Positions 26,945 to 35,954 of a DNA stretch of 36,164 bases are shown piece after piece. Positions within the stretch are counted from its first letter, which is position 1. Each line of letters opens with the position of its first letter. Source of the DNA: Acidobacteriota bacterium. GTDB lineage: Bacteria > Acidobacteriota > Vicinamibacteria > Vicinamibacterales > JACQTH01. The notes beneath the pieces are model-generated. The model did not search any database and was not told the DNA's origin. It was given only the letters and a program-made list of their open reading frames with translations. Position numbers and translations under genes: made by a program. The stretch covers positions 1 to 36,164 of the forward strand of contig JACOUA010000055.1 of assembly GCA_016178075.1 (NCBI GenBank), read 5' to 3'.

Positions 26945-27751
26945 ATGAGATCGACGATTCTCAAGGCTCTTGCGGCCGCCACCGTCCTGCTGTTCGTCGC
27001 GCCCCCCGTCCACGCACAGGTGTTTCGCGACTGGACCGATCGCGGCTTCGCCCAGATCAACCTGTCCAACCAGCTGACCTCGGCCGACCTGAACGACAGT
27101 TGGAGCCTCACGGCATACGACGAGCAGGGGAACGTCGAGACTCATCAGCGGATCAAGGGTGGCCGCGGCTTCGATGTCGGCGGGGGCGTGCGGGTCTGGC
27201 GTCATCTGGGCGTCGGACTCGGCGTGTCTCGATTCTCCGACTCGTCCAGCGCCGCGATCGTCGCACGGATTCCGCATCCGCTCATTTTCGATCGTCCCCG
27301 GACCGCGACCGGATCAGCCGATACGAAGCACTCGGAAACCGGGGTGCACCTTCAGGCGACCTGGCTGCTCCCGTTGAGCAAGCTGCCGTTCACCGCCCGG
27401 ACCACGGACAGGATCCTCATCGGCGCCTTCGTCGGCCCGTCGTTCTTCAAGGTGACGCAGACCTTCGTGAACGCGATCGGCTTCTCGGAAGTCGGGGCGC
27501 CGTTTACGTCCGCGAACCTCGGGGGCGTGACGACTCGCAGCCAGGGCAAATGGGCAACCGGCGTCAACGTGGGCCTCGACATCTCGTATCGAGTCACGGA
27601 GTCGGTCGGGGCGGGGCTTCTGCTGCGGTACGCCGGCGCGTCGGCCGACCTGAACGCCGGATCGGGCCGAACCCAATCGATTGACGCCGGAGGGTTTCAG
27701 ATCGGCGTCGGCGCCAGGCTCAGGATCAAAAACAACTGGCGCATTTGGTGA
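26945..27751 (+). CDS. Secreted outer-membrane beta-barrel-like protein
   Basis: MRSTILKALAAATVLLFVAPPVHAQ signal peptide; alternating hydrophobic/polar strands (GGGVRVWRHLGVGLGVSRF, GVNVGLDISYRVTESVGAGLLLRYAGAS, GGFQIGVGARLRIKNNWRIW). Confidence 0.75.
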   Translation: MRSTILKALAAATVLLFVAPPVHAQVFRDWTDRGFAQINLSNQLTSADLNDSWSLTAYDEQGNVETHQRIKGGRGFDVGGGVRVWRHLGVGLGVSRFSDSSSAAIVARIPHPLIFDRPRTATGSADTKHSETGVHLQATWLLPLSKLPFTARTTDRILIGAFVGPSFFKVTQTFVNAIGFSEVGAPFTSANLGGVTTRSQGKWATGVNVGLDISYRVTESVGAGLLLRYAGASADLNAGSGRTQSIDAGGFQIGVGARLRIKNNWRIW

Positions 27752-27766
27752 TTCAATCAATCACCA
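27746..27766. repeat. Hairpin TGGTGATT-CAATC-AATCACCA overlapping the barrel gene stop codon
   Basis: Exact 8-bp arms 27746-27753 and 27759-27766; convergent intergenic region. Confidence 0.5.
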
Positions 27767-27794
27767 GATCCCCAACTACCAAATCACAAGATTC

Positions 27795-29369
27795 TCAGAA
27801 CCTTCCCCGTCCCGTCCACCGCCCAATCGTCCCGCCGGCCGCCGTGGACGCGGTGACATCGGTCCACCCGGGCGACGGATTCGCGCTGCAGTGGCCGCCG
27901 ATCACGTCGATGATGTAGACGTCGGTGCTGCCTTCGTCCGGACCCCGGCCGAAGTGATAGTCGACGACGTCCTTCGAAGGATCCCCCACGTTCCCGCGCT
28001 TCCAGTTGTAACCCCAGCGCGAGTCATTCTGCCGCAAACGGTCGACGAGCCGGTCCATGAACTCCCAGCTTCCGCCCGAGTCCTGGCAGGAGTTCTTCAA
28101 CGCGCTCGGGTAGGTTCGCGCGACTTCCTGGACGATGCTGAAGGCATCCGGCAGCGGCAGACGCTGTCCGGGCGGCGGGTCCGGGGTGCGGCCGCCGGGC
28201 GGCGGTGCCGGAATCGGCACGGGCGACGGCGAGGGTGACGGTGACGGGGCTGGTGGCGGCGGCAGTGGCGCAGGCGGATCCGGCAGCCGAAGCGCCCGCG
28301 GATCCGACCACGCCCCTTGTTCGGTGCCATCACTCGCGCGCACGTGCCAGAACAGGTACTGCCCGTAGCTCCAGTCCTGAGGAGACGCGAAGCTCGTCTG
28401 GGTCGATTGTTCGGCGACTTGCCAGACCGCCAGCTTGTTTCCGAACGACTCGACGTCCGAGACCTCGACGGTGTACTTGATGGCGCCGGCTGGACCGCTG
28501 CGCGAAGCGTTGGACCAGGTGAAGGTCGGACGCAACGAGCTCACCCGCTCGTTGTTGGCCGGCGAGACCAGCGTCGGCTTGCCGATCACGACCGGTGTGA
28601 AGACGAGAAACGCTCTCGGGTCGGACCACGGTCCCTCTTCCGATCCGTCGCTGGTGCTCGCGCGCACGCGCCAGAAGAGGTATTGCCCGTGCGTCCAGTT
28701 CTGCGGGGATTGATACGTCGTCTGCGTCGGTTGCTCGAGGACTTGCCAGACCGCCAGCTTGCTGGCAAACGACTCGGCGTTCGCGATCTCGACCGTGTAC
28801 TTAACGGCTCCCACCGGACCGCTGCGCGGGACGTTTTCCCACCGGAAGGTCGGCCGAACCGACGGCACCTGCTCGTTGTTGGCTGGCGACAGCAGGTTCG
28901 GTTTGTTGATCGAGACCGGTGAGACGACCCTGAAGTCTACGGGCGAGGAATACGGCCCCGTGTTGGCGCCATCGGCAGCGCGCGCCCGCCAGTAATAGCT
29001 GCGCCCGCTGGCGAGCGGATCGGGCAGGCGCAGGCTGGTCCGGCCGCCCTCGCCGGGGGCCACCCTGTCCCGAACGAAGACCATGCCCTTGAAGTCGGTG
29101 TCCGTCGCGATCTCAAAGCTGTAGCTGAGTGGCCGCTGGCCGGTGCTGCTCGCGTTCTCGATGAGCAGGGTCAGCGGCTGGTCGCTGTCCCTCAGTTGCG
29201 TGCCGGCGCCCGGCTCGAGCGGCTTCGGCGCGGAGATCGAAACGCCCGGAATGGGGCCCGCAACCGACGGGCTGAGCGGATTGCTGCTCTTGGCGGTTTC
29301 GCAGGCCCCGGCAATGGCAGAAGCAGCCACCAGGCCGGCAACTGCCCGGAAGTGCACACGATGACGCAT
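27795..29369 (-). CDS. Lipoprotein with tandem FN3-like repeats, Pro/Ser-rich linker and uncharacterised C-terminal domain (paralog 2)
   Basis: MRHRVHFRAVAGLVAASAIAGACETAKSS (lipobox IAGAC); linker PAPLPPPPAPSPSPSPSPVPIPAPPPGGRTPDPPPGQRLPLP; C-terminal 116 aa (27798-28145) shared with 25793-26701. The ORF-track extension to 29939 overlaps the flippase gene. Confidence 0.85.
   Translation of the reverse strand: MRHRVHFRAVAGLVAASAIAGACETAKSSNPLSPSVAGPIPGVSISAPKPLEPGAGTQLRDSDQPLTLLIENASSTGQRPLSYSFEIATDTDFKGMVFVRDRVAPGEGGRTSLRLPDPLASGRSYYWRARAADGANTGPYSSPVDFRVVSPVSINKPNLLSPANNEQVPSVRPTFRWENVPRSGPVGAVKYTVEIANAESFASKLAVWQVLEQPTQTTYQSPQNWTHGQYLFWRVRASTSDGSEEGPWSDPRAFLVFTPVVIGKPTLVSPANNERVSSLRPTFTWSNASRSGPAGAIKYTVEVSDVESFGNKLAVWQVAEQSTQTSFASPQDWSYGQYLFWHVRASDGTEQGAWSDPRALRLPDPPAPLPPPPAPSPSPSPSPVPIPAPPPGGRTPDPPPGQRLPLPDAFSIVQEVARTYPSALKNSCQDSGGSWEFMDRLVDRLRQNDSRWGYNWKRGNVGDPSKDVVDYHFGRGPDEGSTDVYIIDVIGGHCSANPSPGWTDVTASTAAGGTIGRWTGRGRF
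28296..28920 (-). repeat. Two tandem ~100-aa FN3-like repeats within the lipoprotein gene
   Basis: KPNLLSPANNEQVPSVRPTFRWENVPRSGPVGAVKYTVEIANAESFASKLAVWQVLEQPTQTTYQSPQNWTHGQYLFWRVRAS / KPTLVSPANNERVSSLRPTFTWSNASRSGPAGAIKYTVEVSDVESFGNKLAVWQVAEQSTQTSFASPQDWSYGQYLFWHVRAS. Confidence 0.85.
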
Positions 29370-29425
29370 GGATACCCTCGCCCTGGAATGTCGGATAGAG
29401 AGGCGGACGGCTGTAGAAAGCCCGC

Positions 29426-30415
29426 CTATCGCACTGTATCGGACTGGAGCGGGGCGGGGATTAACCCACGACGCACGAGCAGAATGCCGCCGCTGATGCT
29501 GAAAAGCAGGATGAGCGCGGCGCCGAAGAGCGAGAGCGCCAACGCGGAATCGGTGCTGAACCCGAAGCTGGCGAAGAAAAAGGCAAAAACGGCCTCTCGA
29601 ACGCCCAGGCCGTTGATCGAGATGGGGAGCATCTGGACGATGAGGCTGATGGGGACCAGGACGGCGGCGTACTGAGGGGGCAGGCCAATCGACAAGCCGC
29701 GCGCGATGCACAGATAGAAGAGGACGATCCCGACCTGCACCAGCACGGCCCCGACGAATGCCTGGCCCAGATACCGGGGGCGCTGGCGGAAGCCTGCGAG
29801 CGTGTTGCCGAGTCGGCGCAGGCGCTCGTCCACCCATTCCGGCTCGATCACGCGAAGCGGCGAGAGCAGGCGAGGCAGCGCGTGTGGGAAAAAGAACGCG
29901 AGGATCGAGATCGCAATCGCCGCGGCGAACAAACCCCACACGTATCCGACCTCAGGAACCCCGACTCTGACGCGCGAGGCTGCCAGCAGCCCACCGCCCG
30001 CCACGGCAAAGAGCGCCAGCAGGCCCAGCACACGATCGACGAGGATGACGGTCGTCGCCACCGTCTTGGACGTTGTCAGCGGAGCCGTATCGGCGATCCG
30101 AATCACATCGCCGCCGATGTTGCTCGGGAGAAAATTGTTGAAGAACGTCGCGACGAGAAACGATTCCGCGAGCGTCGACAACGAGACCTTCACGGACTGG
30201 GCGGCGAGGAGCAGACGCCAGCGCCACGCGCCGACCCACACCATCGCGCTGTAGAGGCCGAGAGCGCCGATCATCCAGGACGGATTCATCCCGCGCAGGC
30301 GTGTGACGAGCGCCCGCAGATCGGTGCGGGCCAGCAGCAGCGTCAACAAGCCGACGCTGACCACAATCTTGCCGATGATGAGGAGGCGACTCGTTCGCCG
30401 GGAGAGCTTGGCCAA
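29426..30415 (-). CDS. Lysylphosphatidylglycerol synthase TM-region (flippase-like, UPF0104) family protein, copy 2
   Basis: ATFFNNFLPSNIGGDVIRIADTA...VILVDRVLGLLALFAV...LPISINGLGVREAVFAFFF. Confidence 0.9.
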   Translation of the reverse strand: MAKLSRRTSRLLIIGKIVVSVGLLTLLLARTDLRALVTRLRGMNPSWMIGALGLYSAMVWVGAWRWRLLLAAQSVKVSLSTLAESFLVATFFNNFLPSNIGGDVIRIADTAPLTTSKTVATTVILVDRVLGLLALFAVAGGGLLAASRVRVGVPEVGYVWGLFAAAIAISILAFFFPHALPRLLSPLRVIEPEWVDERLRRLGNTLAGFRQRPRYLGQAFVGAVLVQVGIVLFYLCIARGLSIGLPPQYAAVLVPISLIVQMLPISINGLGVREAVFAFFFASFGFSTDSALALSLFGAALILLFSISGGILLVRRGLIPAPLQSDTVR

Positions 30416-30447
30416 AGCGCCGGAAGGGTAGCATAATTGCGAATCCC

Positions 30448-31737
30448 TTGAATACCGACACGTCGAGCCGAGGTCACGCCGGGTTGCGCATCCTGATGCT
30501 GGCGCCGCAGCCGTTCTTCGAGCCGCGAGGCACGCCGTTCAGCGAATACCACCGGATCAAGGCGCTCGTCGAGCTGGGACACACGATCGATCTCGTGACC
30601 TACCCCTTCGGCCGCGACGTGTCGCTGCCCAACCTGCGAATCATCCGCGCGGCGCGGCCCCCGCTGGTGCGGACCGTCGCGATCGGTCCCTCTTTCAGGA
30701 AGCTCCTGCTCGATATGTGCCTCGCGGTCGCGGCCTGGCGCACGGCGCGGCAGGCGACTTACGACGTGGTCCATTCTCACGAGGAGGCCGGCCTGCTGGG
30801 GGTCTGGCTCGCGTCTCGGCTCGGCGTTCCCCACGTGTACGACATGCATTCGAGCCTCCCGCAGCAGCTCACCAATTTCGGCTACTCCCGGTCGCGAGTG
30901 CTGCAGCGACACTTCGAGGCCGCCGAACGCCGGATGGTCGAGAGGTCACAGGTCATCATCACGGTGTGTCAGCAGCTGCTGGACGCGGTCCGAGTCATGG
31001 GCGTGGGCCAGCGCGCGGTGCTCATCGAAAACGTCATGGGCGGCGATTTCGACCAGGCCGCGGCGACGGCCAGCGACGCTCGGTCGATTCGCGCGCGATG
31101 GCAGGTCGGCGCCGACGAGCCCCTCGTCCTCTACACCGGCACGCTGGAGACCTATCAAGGCGTCGATCTGTTGCTGTCGGCGGCGGCGATCCTCCGCCGG
31201 AGCCATCCCCGGGCGAGAGTCATGATCGTCGGAGGTACGGCGGATCAGGTGAGCGGCGCGCGCGCGAAGGCGGCTCGTCGGAGCGTTGACGCGATCTTCA
31301 CGGGCCAGCGCCCCGCGCAGGAGATCGCGGACTTCGTCGCTGCATCCGACATCCTGGTGTCGCCGCGAATCGCGGGGACGAACACGCCGCTCAAGATCTA
31401 CTCGTATCTCCGGTCGAAGCGGCCGATCGTGGCGACGGATCTGCCCACCCACACGCAGGTCCTGACGCCGGACATCGCCGTGCTCGTGCCGCCTGACGCC
31501 GCGCCGTTCGCGGCCGCGCTGGGGAGATTGATCGACCGGCCCGACGAGCGGGCGGCGATTGCCGAGCGTGCCGCCGCGTTCGCGGCGACGCGTTACAGCC
31601 GCGACGTCTTCATCGACCGCACGCGTGAGGCCTACGAAAAACTCCGGCTCGTGCCGGGCGGCGCGCCGGGTCTCGTGGCGGATCGGGCGTCGCGTCCGCT
31701 CCCCGACAGCCATCCCGTCGGTTCTTCTCGGCGGTGA
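30448..31737 (+). CDS. Glycosyltransferase family 4 protein
   Basis: RILMLAPQPFFEPRGTPFSEYHRIKALVELGHTIDLVTYPFG; VVHSHEEAGLLGVWLASRLGVPHVYDMHSSLPQQL; PLVLYTGTLETYQGVDLLLSAAAIL. Confidence 0.9.
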   Translation: MNTDTSSRGHAGLRILMLAPQPFFEPRGTPFSEYHRIKALVELGHTIDLVTYPFGRDVSLPNLRIIRAARPPLVRTVAIGPSFRKLLLDMCLAVAAWRTARQATYDVVHSHEEAGLLGVWLASRLGVPHVYDMHSSLPQQLTNFGYSRSRVLQRHFEAAERRMVERSQVIITVCQQLLDAVRVMGVGQRAVLIENVMGGDFDQAAATASDARSIRARWQVGADEPLVLYTGTLETYQGVDLLLSAAAILRRSHPRARVMIVGGTADQVSGARAKAARRSVDAIFTGQRPAQEIADFVAASDILVSPRIAGTNTPLKIYSYLRSKRPIVATDLPTHTQVLTPDIAVLVPPDAAPFAAALGRLIDRPDERAAIAERAAAFAATRYSRDVFIDRTREAYEKLRLVPGGAPGLVADRASRPLPDSHPVGSSRR

Positions 31738-32720
31738 TCGCACTTGTCACAGGCGTAACCGGGTTCACCGGTGGTCACCTCGCTCACCACCTGCTGACGC
31801 GCGGCTATCGAATTCGGGGGCTCGTCCGGCAGCGCAGCCTGGACAAGGCCAGGTCACTCGAGGCGGCTGGTCTGGAGACCGTCGTGGGTGACCTGGGTGA
31901 TCCACGTTCATTGGACGAGGCCTGTCGCGGCGTCGAGGTCGTCTTTCACGTGGCGGCGACCTATAGAGAGGCGGGTCAGCCCGGCGCGGCCTATCACGTC
32001 GTCAACGTCGAGGGGACGCGGCATCTGCTGGCGTCGGCGAAACGGGCGGGCGTACGCCGGTTCGTACACTGCAGCACCGGCGGCGTTCATGGTCATGTCG
32101 AACGGCCGCCTGCGAGCGAAGACGCCCCGCTTCGCCCGGGCGACGTCTATCAGGAGACGAAGCTGGAAGCCGAGACGCTGGCGCGCGAGTTCGGGCGTCG
32201 TGAAGGTCTTGCGGTCACGATCGTGCGGCCGATCGGAATCTACGGGCCTGCGGATACGCGGTTTCTCAAGATGTTTCGCGGGATCGCGCGCGGCCGATTC
32301 CCGATGCTCGGCTCGGGCGAGGTCTTCTACCACCTCACCTACATCGACGATCTGGTCGAAGGGTTTCGGCTGTGCGCCGAGCATGACGCGGCCGCCGATC
32401 GAACGTATCTTCTGGCCGGGCCGGAGTACACGACGCTCAACGAGCTTACGGAACTCATCGCGCGCGAGCTGGGTGTCGCGCCGCCACGATGGCGGCTGCC
32501 CGTATGGCCGTTCTGGATCGCGGGGGCGATCTGCGAGGCGGTCTGCGTGCCGCTTCGCGTCGAGCCACCGCTCTATCGCCGACGCGTGGACTTCTACGTG
32601 AAGAGCCGCGCCTTCGACATCTCGCGGGCCCGGCGGGAGCTGGGGTACGATCCGAAGGTCGATTTGAAGACGGGCATTCGACGAACCGTGGAATGGTATC
32701 GTGCGAACAGGTTGCTCTAG
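31734..32720 (+). CDS. NAD-dependent epimerase/dehydratase (extended SDR, HpnA-like)
   Basis: MIALVTGVTGFTGGHLAHHLLTRGYRIRGLVR Rossmann motif; YQETKLEAE (YxxxK); GTG start overlaps the previous TGA stop (GTGA). Confidence 0.9.
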   Translation: MIALVTGVTGFTGGHLAHHLLTRGYRIRGLVRQRSLDKARSLEAAGLETVVGDLGDPRSLDEACRGVEVVFHVAATYREAGQPGAAYHVVNVEGTRHLLASAKRAGVRRFVHCSTGGVHGHVERPPASEDAPLRPGDVYQETKLEAETLAREFGRREGLAVTIVRPIGIYGPADTRFLKMFRGIARGRFPMLGSGEVFYHLTYIDDLVEGFRLCAEHDAAADRTYLLAGPEYTTLNELTELIARELGVAPPRWRLPVWPFWIAGAICEAVCVPLRVEPPLYRRRVDFYVKSRAFDISRARRELGYDPKVDLKTGIRRTVEWYRANRLL

Positions 32721-32755
32721 TCGGGATTCGGGATTCGGGATTCGGGATTCGGGGG
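32721..32755 (+). repeat. (TCGGGAT)4 heptad tandem repeat with GGG tracts
   Basis: TCGGGATTCGGGATTCGGGATTCGGGATTCGGGGG directly after the epimerase stop codon; fits G3N4G3N4G3N4G3. Confidence 0.9.
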
Positions 32756-32756
32756 T

Positions 32757-33962
32757 GTGTCGAGCGTGAAGCGCCTGAACATCGTCCAGATCTGCGATCA
32801 CCTCGGGTGGCCCGGCTCACGCATGCACGGCGTGAAGCGGCTGTTCGCCTGGATGATTCCGAGGTTCGATGCCCGCCGCTTCAAGCTCTCGCTCGTCAGC
32901 CTGCGCAAGAAAGATCTCTCCGACGACACGTTGGAGGCGTTGGGGATCGACGTCACTTACCTGCACAAGGCCAAGTTCGATCCGGCCACGCTGCCGGCGC
33001 TCCTGAAGGTGCTCCGGCGCCAGCAGGCCGATCTCGTCCACATGCACGGCTACGGGGCGACCACGTTCGGCCGGCTGGCCGCGGCGCGCCTGCGCATCCC
33101 GGCGCTCCTGCACGAGCACGCCAATCACACCGACACGCCGTGGTTTCAGAAGATCGCCGACAAGGCGCTGGCCCCGTACACCGATCTGGCCATCGCGGTG
33201 TCGCAGTCGACGGCAGAGTTCGTCGCGCGGGCCCGACAGATACCGGCCGAAAAGACCCGGGTCGTGTATTTGGGCGTGCCGCTCGAGGAATTCGCGCGAA
33301 CGCGATCGCCGGCGGAGATCGAGGCGGCGCGCGAGGCGCTCGGCCTTCCGGGTCGGGCACCGATCGTGGGCACGATCACGCGGCTCATGCCGTCGAAGGG
33401 CAACCAGTATTTCGTCGGGGCGGTCGCCACCGTGGCCGCGCGGGTGCCGGATGCGAGGTTCGTGGTGGTCGGGGAGGGCGACCTGCGGCCCGAGCTCGAG
33501 GAGCAGGCTCGCGCGCTTGGGGTGGCGGACAAAGTCACCTTCACCGGGTTCGTGCGCGACGTGCCAGCCGCGCTCTCTGCGCTCGACGTCGCGGTGTTCC
33601 CGTCGCTCTGGGAGGGGACGCCGCTGACCGCATTCGAGGCGCTCGCCATGGGGAAGCCAATCGTGTCGACCGACGCCGACGGGCTGAAGGACATTCTGAC
33701 CAACGGGCACGACGCGATCGTCGTGCCGCGGCGGAACAGCGTGGCGCTCGGGGAAGCCATCGCGCATCTCCTGCAGGATGCCTTCCGTCGGGCCACGCTG
33801 GGCGCGACCGCTCGAATCACGGGCGCCCGGTACGACATCGACCTGTTTGTCAGGAAGCTCGAGCGGCTGTACGCGCTTCTGCACGAGACCTCACGGCCGA
33901 CGCGCCGTGCGGGCGCGCTGCAGGCCGACTTGAGCTTCCTGATCGATGGCGTCAGGACGTGA
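32757..33962 (+). CDS. Glycosyltransferase family 4 protein
   Basis: VKRLNIVQICDHLGWPGSRMHGVKRLFAWMIPRF; DLVHMHGYGATTFGRLAAARLRIPALLHEHAN; VAVFPSLWEGTPLTAFEALAMGKPIVSTDADGLKDIL. Confidence 0.93.
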   Translation: MSSVKRLNIVQICDHLGWPGSRMHGVKRLFAWMIPRFDARRFKLSLVSLRKKDLSDDTLEALGIDVTYLHKAKFDPATLPALLKVLRRQQADLVHMHGYGATTFGRLAAARLRIPALLHEHANHTDTPWFQKIADKALAPYTDLAIAVSQSTAEFVARARQIPAEKTRVVYLGVPLEEFARTRSPAEIEAAREALGLPGRAPIVGTITRLMPSKGNQYFVGAVATVAARVPDARFVVVGEGDLRPELEEQARALGVADKVTFTGFVRDVPAALSALDVAVFPSLWEGTPLTAFEALAMGKPIVSTDADGLKDILTNGHDAIVVPRRNSVALGEAIAHLLQDAFRRATLGATARITGARYDIDLFVRKLERLYALLHETSRPTRRAGALQADLSFLIDGVRT

Positions 33963-35887
33963 CGCCCGCGCCCCCACAGCTCGACGACCGCGGGGCGGCC
34001 CGCCTCGTCGGTTGGGTCGCGGTCTCGGTGCTCGGACTCTTCCTGGGCGGGTTTGCCTTCTCCGTCAACTTCCCGGTCGCTGCTCACGGATTTCAGAGCG
34101 ACGAAGCGACCTACTACAGCCTGGCGCACAGCCTGGCCAGCGATGGCGACTTCGTCTTCGAGCGAAAGGATCTCACTCGCGTCTGGAAAGAGTTTCCGAC
34201 GGGTCCCGAGGGCATCTTCCTCAAGCGCGGGCGAGATCTCGAGGTTCGCTGGGGCGGCCGCTTTCCCTTCGTCCACCTCGCGCGGCGGCAGGATCGTGGG
34301 GCGGATCGCCTGTACTACGGGAAGTCCTACATTTACCCGCTCGTCGCCGCGCCGTTCGTGCGGCTCTTCGGCACGAACGGCTTTCTGATACTGCACGCGA
34401 TCCTCATGGTTCTGAGCTTCGCCTGCACCTATGCGTTTCTGGTCGCGCGGGGCAGACCCCCGGTGGCGCTCTTGTATGCCGGCGTGTTCTTCGTCGGCTC
34501 GGTCGTCCCGGTCTACATGGTCTGGCTGACGCCGGAGCTCTTCAACCTCTCGCTCGCCATCTTCGGTCTGTTGCTCTGGACCTATAAAGAGGTGGCTGCC
34601 GGTCCAGGTGGCGGGGTCCTGCGCTCGGCGTCATCGGACTACTGGGCAGCGGGCATGTTCGCGATTGCCACGTTCTCGAAGCCCACCAACATCGTGCTCA
34701 TCCTGCCGGTCATCGGCCTCCACCTGTGGCGCCGCCAGTGGCGCGGGGCCGTCATCGCGGCCGTCGTCTACGGATCGCTCGTCGTTGCGCTACTGGCCGG
34801 GAACCTCGCCATCAGCGGCGAGGTCAACTTTCAGGGCGGCGATCGAAAGACGTTCTATGCCGCCACGGGCTTTCCGTTCCAGAGCGCCGAGGCGACGTTC
34901 GATACGGTCGGACAGGAACGGACGACCGATTCCATTCCGTTCGACGTGTTGCTCACGCGCGACGCGCTTGTCCGGGTCTTCCCGCACAACCTCGCGTACT
35001 TCGTGTTTGGCCGCCACACGGGCCTCGTGCCGTACTTCTTCCCAGGGGTCTTGAGCTTTTTGCTCTTTCTCGGCGCAGGATCCCGGCGCGAGCGCTGGCA
35101 GTGGCTTCTCGCCTCCACCGTCGTTGTCGCGAGCGTCGGGCTGCTGCTTTACATGCCGCACACCTATTCCGGCGGCGGCGGGCCGATCGGGAACCGCTAT
35201 TTTCTCGGCTTCTATCCGATCCTGTTGTTCCTGACGCCGCCGCTGCGATCGGTCGTGGCGCCCGTTGCGGCGCTGGCCGTTGGCGGTCTCTTCACGGCGC
35301 AGCTCGTGGCGAACCCGTTCGAGGTGTCGTTCCGACCGGCGGAACATCCGAAGAGCGGACCGTATCGCGTGTTGCCGGTCGAGCTGACGCTTCTGAACGA
35401 TCTGCCGGTCAACGTGACGCCGAGGCGGGTGCGGCAGCCGCTCGCGGGGGACCCGCCGGTCCTGGCATACTTTCTCGACAACAACGCCTACGATCGGGAA
35501 GGCGATCGCTTCTGGGTCCGGGGCGAATCCCGCGCCGAGCTGATCCTGCGCGCCCCGACCGTCCCACGCCCGGACGGCACGTACACGAGCCTGCATCTCG
35601 CCGGGGTGAACGTCGAGCTGCAGACGGGCGAGGTGGCGACCCAGGTGACGATGAGGTCAGCCGCCGAGTATCAGGAGGTGGCGCTGGCCGGGCGGGCGAC
35701 CGGGGTCGTGAGGCTCCGAATGGGAGCAGGGGTGCCGTATCGGCCATATCCCGGACAGCCGACGACATACGCCTATCTCCTGTCAATCGGCTGCGACGCC
35801 GGGTTCGTGCCGCTCTTCTCGTCGGCGTCACGCGACAGCCGGTACCTCGGCGTGCTGGTCCGCATCGTGCCGGTGTATGTCGAGTAG
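33959..35887 (+). CDS. Polytopic membrane protein, PMT/GT39-like glycosyltransferase candidate
   Basis: GTG 33959 overlaps the previous TGA (GTGA); VTPAPPQLDDRGAARLVGWVAVSVLGLFLGGFAFS...HGFQSDEATYYSLAHSLASDGDF, then multiple TMs. The ORF-track extension to 32489 overlaps coding sequence in another frame. Confidence 0.75.
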   Translation: MTPAPPQLDDRGAARLVGWVAVSVLGLFLGGFAFSVNFPVAAHGFQSDEATYYSLAHSLASDGDFVFERKDLTRVWKEFPTGPEGIFLKRGRDLEVRWGGRFPFVHLARRQDRGADRLYYGKSYIYPLVAAPFVRLFGTNGFLILHAILMVLSFACTYAFLVARGRPPVALLYAGVFFVGSVVPVYMVWLTPELFNLSLAIFGLLLWTYKEVAAGPGGGVLRSASSDYWAAGMFAIATFSKPTNIVLILPVIGLHLWRRQWRGAVIAAVVYGSLVVALLAGNLAISGEVNFQGGDRKTFYAATGFPFQSAEATFDTVGQERTTDSIPFDVLLTRDALVRVFPHNLAYFVFGRHTGLVPYFFPGVLSFLLFLGAGSRRERWQWLLASTVVVASVGLLLYMPHTYSGGGGPIGNRYFLGFYPILLFLTPPLRSVVAPVAALAVGGLFTAQLVANPFEVSFRPAEHPKSGPYRVLPVELTLLNDLPVNVTPRRVRQPLAGDPPVLAYFLDNNAYDREGDRFWVRGESRAELILRAPTVPRPDGTYTSLHLAGVNVELQTGEVATQVTMRSAAEYQEVALAGRATGVVRLRMGAGVPYRPYPGQPTTYAYLLSIGCDAGFVPLFSSASRDSRYLGVLVRIVPVYVE

Positions 35888-35954
35888 CCGTGATGCGACA
35901 AGGCTGTAGGCTTTTGGCTTTGCCCAAAGCCGGACGGTCGCTTCAAGGGCACCT

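Noticed and set aside
29370-29939. 5' extension of the 714-aa lipoprotein ORF
   Set aside because: Overlaps the flippase gene in another frame; the lipoprotein signal begins at MRHRVHFRAVAG (29369).
32489-33958. 5' extension of the 1132-aa ORF
   Set aside because: Overlaps the epimerase and the GT4 gene in another frame; the GTG at 33959, overlapping the preceding stop, is the likely start.
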